NCBI RefSeq assembly: GCF_030272615.1
Contig: NC_081405.1
Location: 476,290,008-476,354,007, forward strand
Direction of reading: 5' to 3'
Source: Cryptomeria japonica
Taxonomy: Eukaryota > Streptophyta > Pinopsida > Cupressales > Cupressaceae
Length of the DNA stretch: 64,000 nt
Shown here: positions 1 through 11,115 of the stretch, one piece after another
Layout: every line of letters begins with the position of its first letter
Numbering within the stretch: the first letter of the stretch is position 1
Position numbers and translations under genes: made by a program
Notes under the pieces: model-generated
What the model was told of the DNA's origin: nothing
What the model saw: the letters and a program-made list of their open reading frames with translations, nothing else
Databases searched by the model: none

Positions 1-1139
1 GAATCATTAGTGTTTATGTGATATATTAGGGCTTTTTCTTCATACCTCTCTTCATCTGAACCATCCTTGATAGCCACATAAACTACTTCCTCTGTATCAG
101 TCTCATCTGATTTATCATCGTTAGATTCCTCATCAGCTATTAGGCATGTCTTTCTATTTCTTCTTCTGAAGTCTTGGTGTCCTCTGTAATGATTATCTTT
201 CTGTTTGTTATCTCGGTAATCTCTCTTTTCAGTAAAATCTTTGTCAGGACAGTTAGAAGCCATATGTCCTATCTTATCACAATTGAAACATTTCAAAGGT
301 ATTTTTCCTTTATACTTACCTTTGCCTCTCGGTAACCTTTTGGCTAATAGTGCTTCAAACTCTTCTTGCTTTCTGATTTCTTCATACAGTTTGTGTACTT
401 CTTCCATGTTCTTCTGAAATCTTTCACTTGCTCCACTGTGATCTCCTTCAGATTACTTATACTTTCTTTCATTTTAATCATTAGATTCGTTAAGATGAAA
501 AGAACTAAATGCATATTCAACTTTATTTACCGAAGATCCACTATTATCAAAATTACTTAACTCAAATGCATGTAGCTTACGAATAGTAGCATCCAAAGAA
601 ATTGGCATATTAGGTACAGACCTCAATTCATTGATTGCAGAGACTTGGATTGCATAAGCTGGTAGAAGGGTTCTCAACAACTTACTTGTTATATCCTTTT
701 CTTCAATAGTTCCACCCGCTCCTTTGATTTGATTGACAATCTCCTTTAGTCTTGTACTGTACTAAGTTATGTTCTCACCTTCATTCATCCTCATAAAATC
801 AAGTTGTCCTCTTAGACTATCTACTTTTGCTCTTTGAACATGTTCATCTCCTCCATATACTGATATGAGCTTATCCCACATTGCCTTTGCATCATTGCAA
901 CCTTCTAGATCATTAAACTCTGAATCAGTCAATGCAGATGTTATTTCAATCATTGCTTGAATATGTTCTTGCTTTGCCTTTATCTCTTCCATAGTCAATG
1001 GATAGGTGCTCGGTGCAACAAAATCATTCTCCAGATAGTATACAACATATTCTCCAACTCCTGATAGATGTAGCTTCATCCTTTTCTACCATGTAGAGAA
1101 AATTGACTTGTTCAGCTTCGGTGCATCCCTCTTATACAT
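1..1139 (-). pseudogene. Copia-1 gag (UBN2-type Gag with zinc knuckle), 5' part
   Basis: Gag forms the particle that packages element RNA. The start at 1139 begins MYKRDAPKLNK, as in Copia-2 at 52697, 52 nt inside the PBS. The reading continues through a Gag core with KAMWDKLISVYGG and the hydrophobic pattern of the UBN2/DUF4219 family, then an Asp/Glu-rich tail. It is broken by stops near 1086 and 762 and by frameshifts after about 474. The CCHC knuckle, intact in Copia-2, is recognisable near 260-300. Copia-2's gag is the better-preserved copy. Family assignment is firm; the gene is clearly dead. Confidence 0.85.
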
Positions 1140-1190
1140 CTTTGGATCTTTAAACTCAAGTGCCTTTAAACTTTCCTTCCAGAGTCCAAA

Positions 1191-1202
1191 GCTCTGATAC
1201 CA
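1191..1202 (-). promoter_or_regulatory. Copia-1 primer binding site
   Basis: The reverse complement reads TGGTATCAGAGC, two bases inside the LTR. This is the usual plant initiator-methionine tRNA primer site. The same 12-mer occurs at the same distance in Copia-2 and in elements A and B. Confidence 0.88.
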
Positions 1203-1204
1203 AT

Positions 1205-2740
1205 TGATAGTTCTGATACTTAATATAAGTATAGATCCAATAGCCAACAAGATGAGAGGGGGGGGTGAATCATACAAACTTAATCTTCCATAAAAACATC
1301 AGATTCAACCTCGGTAACATATATTTCAGTAATATAACCAAAACTGTTAAACATGCAAACTCAAAAGCATATGAACAACATAAACCTCATAACACCAGAT
1401 TTAACATGGAAACTCAAATAGGGAAAAACCACTATGGGATTTTGGACCCACTAAGAAATATACTCTTCTAGAGTATGCTCAGTTAAAAGCAAATCCTGTT
1501 AAAGATTACGAACACATTGCTAGATGTGACCCGGTTAAGGGATTTCCCTCAGATCTGTTAGGATCTTCACTTTTTTAGAAGTGACCTTGTTAAAGGATTT
1601 CAAACACTCAATCAGAATGTCACCTTGCTAGAGGGTTTATATATAAGACTGTTAAGTACACTCGGTTAACAAATTTTCTGTCACTTTCACAAAATAATAG
1701 TAATAAAGTCTATCTGCAATTTCACATCTAAAATGCTAAAGCAGATTCGTATTTGTTCAATACAATCTAGACATAGAACTAATCTTGTCTATCTACTGGG
1801 CTTCTATACTCTGTTATTCTAATAGGTCTTCAAGCTTCTATGCTCGGTAATCACTATGTAGCATCTCTGTGCATACACTTGCCCACATACATTGTTTATC
1901 AACAGTTTCCTATTTATAAACAATTAGGTAACCGCTTAATCTCCTTGATCACATTTCCCATGATAAATCATAGCCATCAGATCTTCAATCTTGTCCAGTT
2001 TCAATGTATCTTTCGATTTGAAAATGTTTTACCCTGCCTTGGAACTTGCATAATAGTCTTGGAACTTGTGCCAAGGTATCGCGGTTCAATCTGAGTTGTA
2101 GATCTTCATGCCGACTTTTCATTGCCTTAGATTCATTAACAAACTTCTTCCACGGCTTACCAATCATTTAATCCACTCCAGCTCATCAGCTTCCTTCATT
2201 AAATACTGTATGTAAACATTTAATGCATTCTGTTATAGCTCGGTTACAATTCAGTAACAACTCAGTGAATACTAAGCTTCACTCGGTAGACATTCTGCCT
2301 TCATTAACCGATAGCAATAACCTTAGGGTTTACCGACTAGGTTCCTTAGGGTTTACCGACTAGGTTCTTTGCTTGATAACATAGTATAGTATTAACCTTT
2401 ACAATTTACAACATATGTATGATGTTAAAACAATCTAAAACATCATGATCTCATCATTGTTTAACTCGGTAGTAGTTGCCCATTGAATACCTTATTCATC
2501 CCTTTATTCATCATATTCTTTCTTATGTCTTTTACCGACATCTTTATAATCTTGATATCATACTTCTCAAGATATGGCAACATCATACTGAATTAGAAAT
2601 CAATATCTTGACATCAATGACAAAATAATAATATCAAGATAGTAAAACATCTTTAATCAGTTATATCCATAATCATCAACAACCTTCTCAATATCCTCCA
2701 ACAATCTTTCATTGTTTGTTATAATGCAATATTGCCAACA
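1205..2740 (-). repeat. Copia-1 5' LTR
   Basis: The LTR is about 1536 bp and ends in TGATAG on the left and CCAACA on the right, as seen on the plus strand. It aligns with the Copia-2 3' LTR (57236-58735) in reverse complement. In sense orientation it holds a TATA-like TTTATAAAT near 1912-1920, the conserved block around 1404-1470 that contains GGTTTTTCCC, and the terminal GATTCACCCCCC box near 1256-1272. A short insertion near 2697-2725 separates the outer end from the matching Copia-2 sequence. Confidence 0.9.
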
Positions 2741-3286
2741 GAAGTCTCCATTAATAAAACTCATGTCAAACGTGTGCTCATAGATGGAGGAGCTGGCTTA
2801 AACATTTGTGCATTAAGTTTGATAAAAGCTTTGGGATATTCAAAAAATGCAGTAGACCCAGACAAGAAAATAACCATCAAGGCTTATGATGAAGCATACC
2901 GTTCTTCTAAAGGAACTGTTGTACTACCAGTAAGAATAGGACCTGTGGAAAGGGATACATTGTGTCAAGTTTTAGATTGGAACCTCTCTTACAACAATCT
3001 TCTAGGAAGACCATGGATTCACAAGATGCAAGCAATTCCTTCTACATATCATCAATGTGTAAAATTTCCTCTTGAAGGAAAAGAGATCACTATAATTGCA
3101 GATTCTAGTCAATATTGCAATAATTTGAAGCCAACACAAGATACAAGAGTTCCACATAACAGAGAATCAGTATATCCTACCAAAGAAATTCAAGCACAGT
3201 TATGGGAAGCTTTTGAAGAAAAGCTCAAGCTAAATGATGAAGGAATGGGAAAGTATTCTTTGAATAATTTTCCACTTTCCCCTTAA
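2741..3286 (+). pseudogene. Gypsy-1 retropepsin (aspartic protease)
   Basis: This is the protease domain of the polyprotein and would cleave Gag-Pol. The first visible residues follow directly on the Copia-1 LTR end, so there is no native start. The active-site motif reads VLIDGGAGLNI, with Gly where DSG/DTG enzymes have Ser or Thr; this variant is common in plant Ty3 relatives. A second conserved patch, YNNLLGRPWIH, gives the flap-side ILGRPWL-like motif. A tail rich in charged residues follows and ends at a stop at 3286. Confidence 0.82.
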
Positions 3287-5105
3287 GTCATATCGAAAGC
3301 CTACAGATATTCAATCAATACCATCAGAAAGATCAAAACATATGTTTAAAGGAAAATTTGTTAGTGCTGGAACTCTTGAAGAGGAAAATGAAGACAAAGA
3401 CATTCTTGGTTGGTTGTACAAGGATGAAGATAAAACTATAGCAACAACAACAGAAGTCAATATTCCCATAAAACAATATGGCAAAGGATATGAAATCATG
3501 CAAAAAATGGGAAATGAAGGAAAATGACCGATTGGTAAGCAACATCAAGGTATTTTAGAACCTATTTGTCCATACTCACAATCCACAGAAGATAAATCCA
3601 GGCTTGGATATCTAAAATCCAATCAAAGGCAACATAATCATCAACAACACAAATGGAAAAAGAAATCAGTCTCTAAAGAAGAAAATTGGCAAGAAAAGCT
3701 ACATCAAGCGACCGAAACAGTAACCAATAAACAAAAGAAGCAATAAGAACATGAAAAGAAGGAAGAGGAGATTACCATCAAAGGTGAAGAAAAATCTTCT
3801 CAACAAGTTATGAAAATACAAATAAATGCATTTTTTGAACAAGATATTCCAATAGCAGTAAAAATAGAGATGGTATAAATTAGGGAACTTTTTGCACCAT
3901 ACGACATTCCAGTATGGTATAGTGGAGTAATCTTAGATCAGGATTCAGAGACAGATTCCAATGAGTATGAATGGGATTCAGATGTCTTATCTACTACATC
4001 AAGTAAGGAACACAATGAAGACCAAGAAACTATCACAAAAGGAGACTTGTCTATTGCAAAACAAAAGATGAAGTTAGAAAGAAGGCAAGAGAAACTCAGA
4101 ATTCAGAGAAAAGAGGCATATGCAAAAAGGAAAGGAAATGATAAAGACAAAGAAGTAATGCCACAAGAAGCACAAATAAAGATAGATCAAGCATCTAGAA
4201 ATACAAGATTTTCATCAAAAGAGGAACAAGATGTATCCAGATATGGAAAAACCATAGAAGAATTAAGAGATAGTCAAGTTGGATTGACTATTAGTCCAAA
4301 AGAAGTTGAGTTTGAAAGGAGACAAAATCTAGCAAAAGAATCTTCTTTATCATATACACAAGTATGTCAACTCCAAAATGCAAATGAGGTCAATCAAGAA
4401 GGAATTTGTAGTATTAAAGATGTGTGTTGATATAATCCATTCATTTAAGGGACAAACGTCAATTGAAGAACCACTTAAGTGTGAACTACAAAATGCTCAT
4501 ATTGATTTTGTTAAGACTAATTCAGAAATGCTTGAGAAAGACAATTCTAAAAAATATTTAATCTATGAGAGTACCTATTCTATGCCAAATTATGATCATT
4601 ATGTCATGAACTTTGAAACACCTAATGATGACAGTGATATTGTTTACCCCTTCTTCATCCTGAACTAATTGATTGGGATAATTTAGACAACCCCGAACTG
4701 AATTTCTTTTCCAATGATCATGACTTAGTCATGTACCTTAACATTGTTGAACCCATCCATCCTAAGATATCTTCCATTGCAAAATCAAGTGATGTTTCTT
4801 GTAGTTAGGAGATTGCCAAACTTTCCAGTCGCAAAAGATAAATAAAACAAGGAAAGAGACCTATTGTTGAAAACCATTTCATGGCAACATTAGATCAATC
4901 AAAAGAGAAATTAAAGGATGTATCTGATGGTGAAAACCTCCTTGAGGTGCCAGAAGATGGAAAGTTTGACATTCTTCCTACATATTTTTAAGAGAGATCT
5001 GCTATCCTGATAGAACCAATAGAAGCAGTAAACATTGGTACATCAATAGATCCTAAAATACTTCATTTTGTTGCCTCGCTGTCAGAAAAAGAGAGGAAAA
5101 AATAC
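3287..5105 (+). pseudogene. Gypsy-1 protease-RT linker
   Basis: This stretch is coding-derived but fragmented, with open pieces at 3342-3527, 4047-4430 and 4378-4668. The translation is rich in Lys, Glu and Gln (for example KLERRQEKLRIQRKEAYAK) and looks disordered or coiled coil. It has no enzyme motif. The piece just before RT matches the linker of Gypsy-2 around 59367-59678 in character (VEDTIKTNIGTEE there, EPIEAVNIGTS here). Plant Ty3 elements of this type commonly have such a spacer. Confidence 0.6.
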
Positions 5106-6115
5106 ATGGAATTCTTTATGCAAAGACAAATAAATTTTGCTTGGTCTTATGTAGATATGCTAGGACTTAATCCAGGTCTCATCATGCATCATCTTAATGT
5201 GAATTTAAAAGCAAAACCAGTTAAGAAGAAGCTAAGAAAGATGCATCCACACATTTCTCTTCTTGTAAAAACTGAGCTGAAGAAACTATTAGAAGTGGGT
5301 TTCATAAGACCAATTACTTATCTAGAATGGGTTTCAAGTATTGTACTAGTGTCAATGCCAGATAAAAGCATAAGAGTCTGTACAGGTTTTTGAGGTCTGA
5401 ATAAAGCATGTCCAAAAGATGATTTCCCGCTACCAAACATTGATATCATAGTGGACTTATCAACAGGACATGCGATGTTTTCATTAATGGATGGCTTCTC
5501 AGGATATAATCAAATAAGAATCGCACCTGAAGATCAAGAGAAGACAACTTTCACCTATGCATGGGGAACATATTGTTGGAATGTTATGCCATTTGGGCTT
5601 AAGAATGCAGGAGTGACTTATCAAAGGGCTATGATGACAATTTTCCATGATATGATGCATACATTTATGGAAGACTATGTCGATGACATACTTGCAAAAT
5701 CTCATACAAGACAAGAACATTTGAACATTTTAAGTAAGATTTTTGACAGGCTGGAAAGATATCAGTTGAGATTAAATCCAAAGAAATGTGCATTTGGGGT
5801 AACCTCTAGAAATCTCCTTGGGTACATTATATTAGCTCATGGCATTGAAGTAGATCCTGAAAAATTCAAAGCTATCCTAGAGATGGAGTCACCTAAGAAC
5901 ATAAGTCAATTGCAATCTTTACAAGGAAGAGTGCAATCAATCAGGAGATTTGTTTCTTAGTTGGTTGATAGATGCCTTCCATTTACCCATCTTCTACATA
6001 AAAATGTTCCATTCAAATGGGATCTAAAATGTGAAGAAGATTTTTTGCAAATAAAAGAATATCTTATGAGTCCTCTAAAATTGATATCACCAACCAAAGG
6101 GAAACCATTGTTTTG
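5106..6115 (+). pseudogene. Gypsy-1 reverse transcriptase
   Basis: RT would copy element RNA into DNA. Hallmarks in order are the LRKMHP N-terminal motif, CPKDDFPLPNID, SLMDGFSGYNQI, the MPFGLKNAGVTYQRAM block, and the catalytic EDYVDDIL at about 5671-5694. The thumb sequence LRLNPKKCAFGV and LQSLQGRVQSIRRF follow. All three catalytic aspartates are visible. There are nonsense codons near 5391 (TGA, expected CGA) and 5958 (TAG, expected CAG). The reading stops at 6115, where the insert begins, and resumes as RNase H at 8932. Confidence 0.93.
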
Positions 6116-6484
6116 ATTAAGTAAAAACAAGTATTTGAAAGGTACCCAAACCTTTTACAAGCTAGGAGAGCAGAAAAGAATAAAAAAGTGCCTGGTCACT
6201 TCAAAAAGTCAAAATGAACCCACCGGATGGGCCCAGCTAAAAACATCATAACCTAATTACATAAAACTTAGAATCAGACAGCAACAGGAAAGCAAAAGAT
6301 AGTAAAGAGATAGAACCAAGGACAACAACTAGAACTAAATACTATTCAGGATCTCCTCAGCGTGAACAACCATTCGTTTCATGTTGTTTGCTGAGGTCTT
6401 CATATCCTCCATCTCATGACCTTCGATGTCGACCTTATTCTTTGTGTTGGCTCTAGTCCTCCTTTCATGACCCTTCTTGTTCAC

Positions 6485-7982
6485 CTACTCTTTATCACCT
6501 TCCTTCTCTGCATTGTTCTCATACTTGTTGATGAAGATGTTCATGTTGTCCACCGAAGATTTAAGAATTTGGAAATTTTGTTCAACAATCTGCTTGACAT
6601 TGTGCTCTAGCTTGTCAATTCTACTGCCAAAATCTTTCAGTTTGTTGTCCATTTCCTTTCTATCACCCATCTCATTGACCTTTTTCTCTATGGCTAAGAT
6701 ATTTCCAACCATACATTCAATAGCTTGCACATTATGCAGAACGATCACTAACTCTTTAACATGCTCCGCCAAGGGTTTGTCACCAACTGTAATTTTTGCT
6801 ATGGCCTGTGTATCTGTTTTAAAGCTATTAATATCCTTCACCAGAGTAGTGATGGTCTCACAGAAGGCCTTAATGGTATCTTTGTCACCACTATCACTTT
6901 GACCCCCTTTTTCCTCATTATGTAGTCCAATGGTATTCACAGTCTCCATGATTTCCAAATTATCCTTAACCGGGTTACCCTCCCCTTCTTTGTCCTGACT
7001 ATCAATCCTCTTATTATCATCATCCTCCTCCTTAGACTCAACCATAACATAATTGAGATCAGAATTGCTACCCTTTTTAGTGTTCTTTTTTGAGCCTTCT
7101 TTCCAGAGGCTTTCCCTTTCCTCTTTTTAACAGGTTTTTCCTCAAGGGAGTCAGTTTCAAAGTCTGACATTTCAGATTCCACAATAATCCTCCTCTTCTT
7201 AGCCCTAATCCTCCCTTTTTTGCTAGTTTCTTTTGACTCTCCCTCGGTCTCAGAATCAAAGTTGAAACCACTATCCTTACTTTCCGTAGTCTCATCTCTG
7301 GTATTTTTGCCTTTAATAGGCTTTTCAATGCACTTCCCCTTTAGCATTTTGTAAACCAGGACCATGAGCCCCTGGTGGAGGGCATGATCACCTTTAGGGT
7401 CCTTTTGGATCTCCTTTATAGTATGATCCATTAAATAGGCCAAGTAATAGGGGAGGCTAACCCTTTCACCATGATGGAAATGGTTAAGAAGGACAAAATG
7501 ATGCCCATAAGCCCTGGTAAACCTATCATCTAAGGTAATATATTCAATAGAGGCAAATAAGACAAACCTCCATGGCCTGCAAATTCTCTTCGAGGAATGA
7601 TAGGAGTTGTCAATTTTGATCATCTTTCTTCTCTCACCATCCGTAACAGGAAACTTCTCTCTAGCCTTATCTAATATCCCTCTGTCCCTATAAAATTTCA
7701 TACCCTCGGTAGTCATCCCCGTGGCCTCAGCGATAACATCTTTGTCTACATTCATCATATGTGATCCCATTAGAACCTTTCCATTTTTCCAGTTCTTAAT
7801 GAAGTAGCTGGTAATTGTGGGGTCCTTCCCATTTAGTCATTCCATGAAAACATTGAGCCCCCCCTACTGAAGGATACTCCATACTTCTTCATTCTTTCTA
7901 CATTCAGTGCATGAGGTAGGTTCAAATCTCTTCTTGTTTCCTCCCATTTTTCCAGCACCTTCCTTGCAATGCCTTCTCTCAT
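6485..7982 (-). pseudogene. Unknown transposon-associated protein (ORF2-like fold)
   Basis: I do not recognise a named gene. A start at 7982 gives MREGIARKVLEKWEE and a frame of about 500 codons. It is broken by a frameshift in a 7-G run near 7860, a TGA near 7840 where Trp is expected, and a frameshift in a 6-A run near 7087. The middle, with MNVDKDVIAEATGM and LMVLVYKMLKGK, is predicted helical. It is followed by a Lys/Arg/Ser/Glu-rich linker resembling a nuclear localisation region, then a C-terminal coiled coil (7045-6485). That order matches ORF2 of elements A, B and C and the shape of gene D. Homopolymer frameshifts could also be assembly errors. Confidence 0.55.
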
Positions 7983-8162
7983 TTTGATAACTTTTCCTCT
8001 AGTTTCTGTGGTTATTCTGTAAGAGCGCCCATAATCCGTGCCAAATAATGATGATATGACACCTATTTAATAGCTCATTATCTTCAAACAAGCCCTGCAT
8101 TGAAAAAGGCGGAAAGGTCATTAGAAATAATGATTGAAAGTACCACGTTGCCTTGTGTAGCT

Positions 8163-8775
8163 TCAGTCTTGATTGAGTAAGGATTTCATTTCACTTGCAA
8201 TCTCCTTTTCACCATAATTAGTGATGATGTTTTCCGATTGGCAAGCTAGGTTGGCTGCCCAATCAGCACATGAGTTGGCCTCCCTATAGACATGTGTAAA
8301 GACACACATTTCAAACTCTTTGCTGATTATCCTTGTTGCTTTAATAGCATTACTAATCGACCATGATGGTGGGAATTTCATATTTAAACAATTGATAATG
8401 TTTAAGGAGTCTCCTTCACACCAAACTTTAGTGCATTTGGCTTCTTTGGCAAGGATGATCCCATGATAAGCTGCCATGGCTTCGGCACCATGGTTGGTCT
8501 GTTTTCCTATAGGAATACATTTTATGATTTTACATATTCCCCATTCATCCCTTAGGACCACTCCACATCCTGCAACCCTTGGGTTTCCCTTAGAGGCCCC
8601 ATCAAAATTGATTTTCATCCATCCCCTAGGTGGGCTGGTCCATATCACTCCCTCTCTAGGGTTACTCTGAATACTCTCTTGAGCTTTTAATCTCCATTTT
8701 TTATAGACAAATTGATCCTCCTTAGTATTAGGATTATCAATACCACCTATAATATTCATATTTTCCACTATGCTT
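8163..8775 (-). pseudogene. LINE-type RNase H domain
   Basis: This is a type I RNase H domain like the C-terminal domain of plant LINE ORF2 proteins (RVT_3 class), which degrades RNA in RNA-DNA hybrids. Visible catalytic positions are Asp in INFDGASKGNP, Glu in HGAEAMAAY, Asp in WCEGDSLNII and the final Asp in ANSCADWAANLAC. All four are intact. The open frame runs without a stop to 8163, but its upstream end (8915-8776) is Gypsy-1 sequence read in antisense, so the protein is truncated at its N-terminus and has no start of its own. No RT precedes it. Confidence 0.85.
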
Positions 8776-8777
8776 CT

Positions 8778-9085
8778 TCTATGTCTCAACAAAAAATGTA
8801 TCATTGGGCGCTCTCCTAGCTCAACATGATGATGAAGGAAAAGAAAGAGCAGTTTATTATATAAGTATAACGCTTGTTGGCTATGAATTAAATTATTCCT
8901 CAATTGAAAAGACATGTCTAGCAGTTTTTACTCTATGTCTCAACAACAAATGTATCATTAGGTGCTCTCCTAGCTCAACATGATGATGAAGGAAAAGAAA
9001 GAGCAGTTTATTATATAAGTATAACGCTTGTTGGCTATGAATTAAATTATTCCTCAATCGAAAAGACATGTCTAGCAGTTGTATT
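8778..9085 (+). repeat. 154-bp tandem duplication of Gypsy-1 RNase H start
   Basis: Two adjacent copies, 8778-8931 and 8932-9085, begin TCTATGTCTCAACAA and differ at a handful of bases. Both are Gypsy-1 RNase H sequence. The second continues into the rest of the domain. The duplication lies exactly at the right edge of insert E and has no counterpart at its left edge. Confidence 0.85.
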
Positions 9086-9771
9086 TGCAACTCAGAAGCT
9101 GCGTCATTATATGTTGATTCATTCTATGAAACTAATAGCAAAGATAGATCCTCTCAAATATTTGTTGAGTAAGTCAACATTGACAGGGAGACTAGCCAAA
9201 TGAGTTATGATATTGAGTGAATTTGACATAGAATATGTTGACTGGAAATCTATGAAGGGACAAGTCATCACTGATCAAATGGTTGATGCACCTTTACAAA
9301 ATAACATGCCTTTGCACATCGAATTTCTTGATGCCGATATCTTGACAGTAAGTACAAACTTTTGGGAATTGTACTTTGATGGTTCTTATACACAATTTGG
9401 ATCAGGCGCAGGAATATTTTTCATCACACCTCAAGGACACACAATTCCAAAATCATATAGACTGTGATTTCCATGCACCAATAATATTGCAGAGTATGAA
9501 GAATTGGCTATAGGGCTTAAAATGGCCATTGAATGGAATGTCAAAGAACTACATGTCTATTGTGATTCTCAACTTATCATCAATCAAGTAAATGATGAAT
9601 ACTAAAAAAAGGATAATAAGCTTATGCCATACAAACCACCAGTAGAGAAATTTAAAGAACACTCTAAAGAAATAAGATTCACCCAGATTCCAAGAAATGA
9701 GAATAAAGCAGTAGATGCAATTACTACAATAGCATCTCTCTTGCAAAATAAGGAGAATTAACAACATTACG
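8932..9771 (+). pseudogene. Gypsy-1 RNase H and second (archaeal-type) RNase H
   Basis: The first domain contains LGALLAQHDDEGKERAVYY, YSSIEKTCLAVVFA and FDIEYVDWKSMKGQV, which are standard Ty3 RNase H landmarks. A second RNase H follows from about 9355, with LYFDGSYTQFGSGAG, NNIAEYEELAIGL and VYCDSQLIINQV. It carries the Asp, Glu and Asp catalytic series. Two RNase H domains before integrase are typical of the Tat lineage, where the extra domain is of archaeal type. In-frame stops occur near 9201 (TGA for Trp), 9465, 9602 and 9758. Confidence 0.85.
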
Positions 9772-11115
9772 AATTTCTCGTGGAAGATATCTTAACCCCT
9801 ACCATTCAATCCTAGCATAGCTATCGAATTTTCCATATATTAGGAACTAGTCAATCCTTATATGATCAAACTTATCAGTATTTAAAAGAACATATCCTTG
9901 CTCTTAAATTATCTCGTAATCAGAGAAGAAATTTTACCCGTCAGTCCTCTCGCTATACTATTATTGTTGATATCCTATATAGGCATGTTCTAGATGGTAA
10001 TTTATTGAGATGTCTTGAAAAAGACAAATCTGAGAGAGTTCTTAATGACATTCATGAAGCTATTTGTGGGACACACTCAAGTGGTTTAACATTGGCTAAG
10101 AAAATTTTTTGTATGGGTTACTTTTGGCCTACTATGGGAAGAGATTCATTCACATATGCTAGGAAATGTAAACAATGTCAGATCCATGGAAATCTCATTC
10201 ATGCACCAACACAAGAGTTATATCCTATGACAGGATCATGGCCATTTTCACAATGGGGCCTTGATTTGGTAGCAAAGATTAATCCCCCATCTTCTAATGG
10301 ACATAAGTTTATTCTAATTGCTATTGAATATTTTACTAAGTAGATTGAAGCAGTGCCTTTAACAACAGTGATAGAAAAACAAATATCATCATTCATTTTG
10401 AATTATATAATCTGTCACTATGGAGTTCCTATGACTATTATCACTGATAATGGAAGACCATTCAAAAATCAAGATGTGAAAGAGCTATGTGAACAGTTTC
10501 ATATCCAACATAGGTTATCTACTCCATAATATCCACAAGCTAATGGTCAAGCTCAGGCATCAAACAAAACTATCTTGAAAATCTTGAAGAAAACAGTCAA
10601 TGAAGTTGGAAAGGACTGGATTATTCAGCTAAATCCTACTCTTTGGGCATATCGAAATAGTGTCCGCACTCCAACATGGGTAACTCCATATTGTTTGGTC
10701 TATGAATCAGAAGCCATATTACCTATAGAAGTAGAGATACCTTCTCTACGTGTATCCTTGCAAGGTCTTATCCCAGAAGAAGAAGAATGAGTCTCTCGAC
10801 TCCAGGAACTAGAACTGATTCAGGAACATCGCCAAAATGCAACAGAATATTTGAAAGTATACCAGCAAAGAATGGCAAGAAGCTATAACCACAGAGTCAA
10901 GCCATGCATTTTTCCAGATTGGAGATATATTTCTAAGGGAGAATTCAAGAAACCAGCAAGACCGGGAAAACAAGGGAAAATTTGAACCAAATTGGCTAGG
11001 ACCTTTTGTCATAGTAGCAACATATGGATCAGGAGCATACAAGTTATCTACCCCTGAAGGTGATTGGTTTGATGAACCCATTAATTCTATCCATCTCAAT
11101 AAATTCTATGCTTGA
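9772..11115 (+). pseudogene. Gypsy-1 integrase
   Basis: Integrase would insert element DNA. The HHCC zinc domain is visible at 10039-10190 (HEAICGTHSSG and CKQCQIHGN). The core follows with WGLDLV (first Asp), IITDNGRPFKN (second Asp) and ANGQAQASNKTIL. The last motif normally reads GQAEA, so the catalytic Glu has become Gln. Stops lie near 10341 (TAG, expected Trp), 10526 (TAA, expected Gln) and 10788 (TGA, expected Arg). A frameshift in a T run near 10909 precedes the C-terminal GKFEPNWLGPF and PINSIHLNKFYA end, which matches Gypsy-2. Confidence 0.9.

Larger units (their letters stand above)
1..2740 (-). mobile_element. Copia-1: partial Ty1/copia LTR retrotransposon
   Basis: This is the 5' part of a minus-strand Ty1/copia element; the rest lies left of the window. 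Reading leftward, it has a complete 5' LTR (1205-2740), a 2-nt spacer, a primer binding site and a gag gene. The LTR and gag match Copia-2 (51244-58735) almost throughout, so the two are copies of one family in opposite orientation. Its right end interrupts the retropepsin of Gypsy-1 exactly after an LTR terminus reading TTGCCAACA. The target duplication cannot be checked because the left end is outside the window. Confidence 0.92.
6116..8777 (-). mobile_element. Insert E: RNase H plus unknown gene inside Gypsy-1
   Basis: This 2.66-kb block separates the Gypsy-1 RT end from its RNase H. On the minus strand it holds a LINE-type RNase H (8163-8775), a short spacer, then an unknown gene (7982-6485) and about 370 bp of noncoding DNA. 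There is no clear poly(A) tract, LTR or terminal inverted repeat at either edge, and no target duplication bridges the two ends. On the right side the flanking Gypsy-1 sequence is duplicated in tandem (154-bp period). A 5'-truncated LINE is the simplest reading, but the gene lying 3' of the RNase H is not explained by that. Confidence 0.6.

Noticed and set aside
2732-2740. Apparent start of the Gypsy-1 protease inside the LTR
   Set aside because: It is a TTG in Copia-1 LTR sequence; the true protein start was lost through the insertion.
6477-6902. 141-codon Ser/Leu-rich plus frame
   Set aside because: It is antisense to the coiled-coil C-terminus of the insert E gene.
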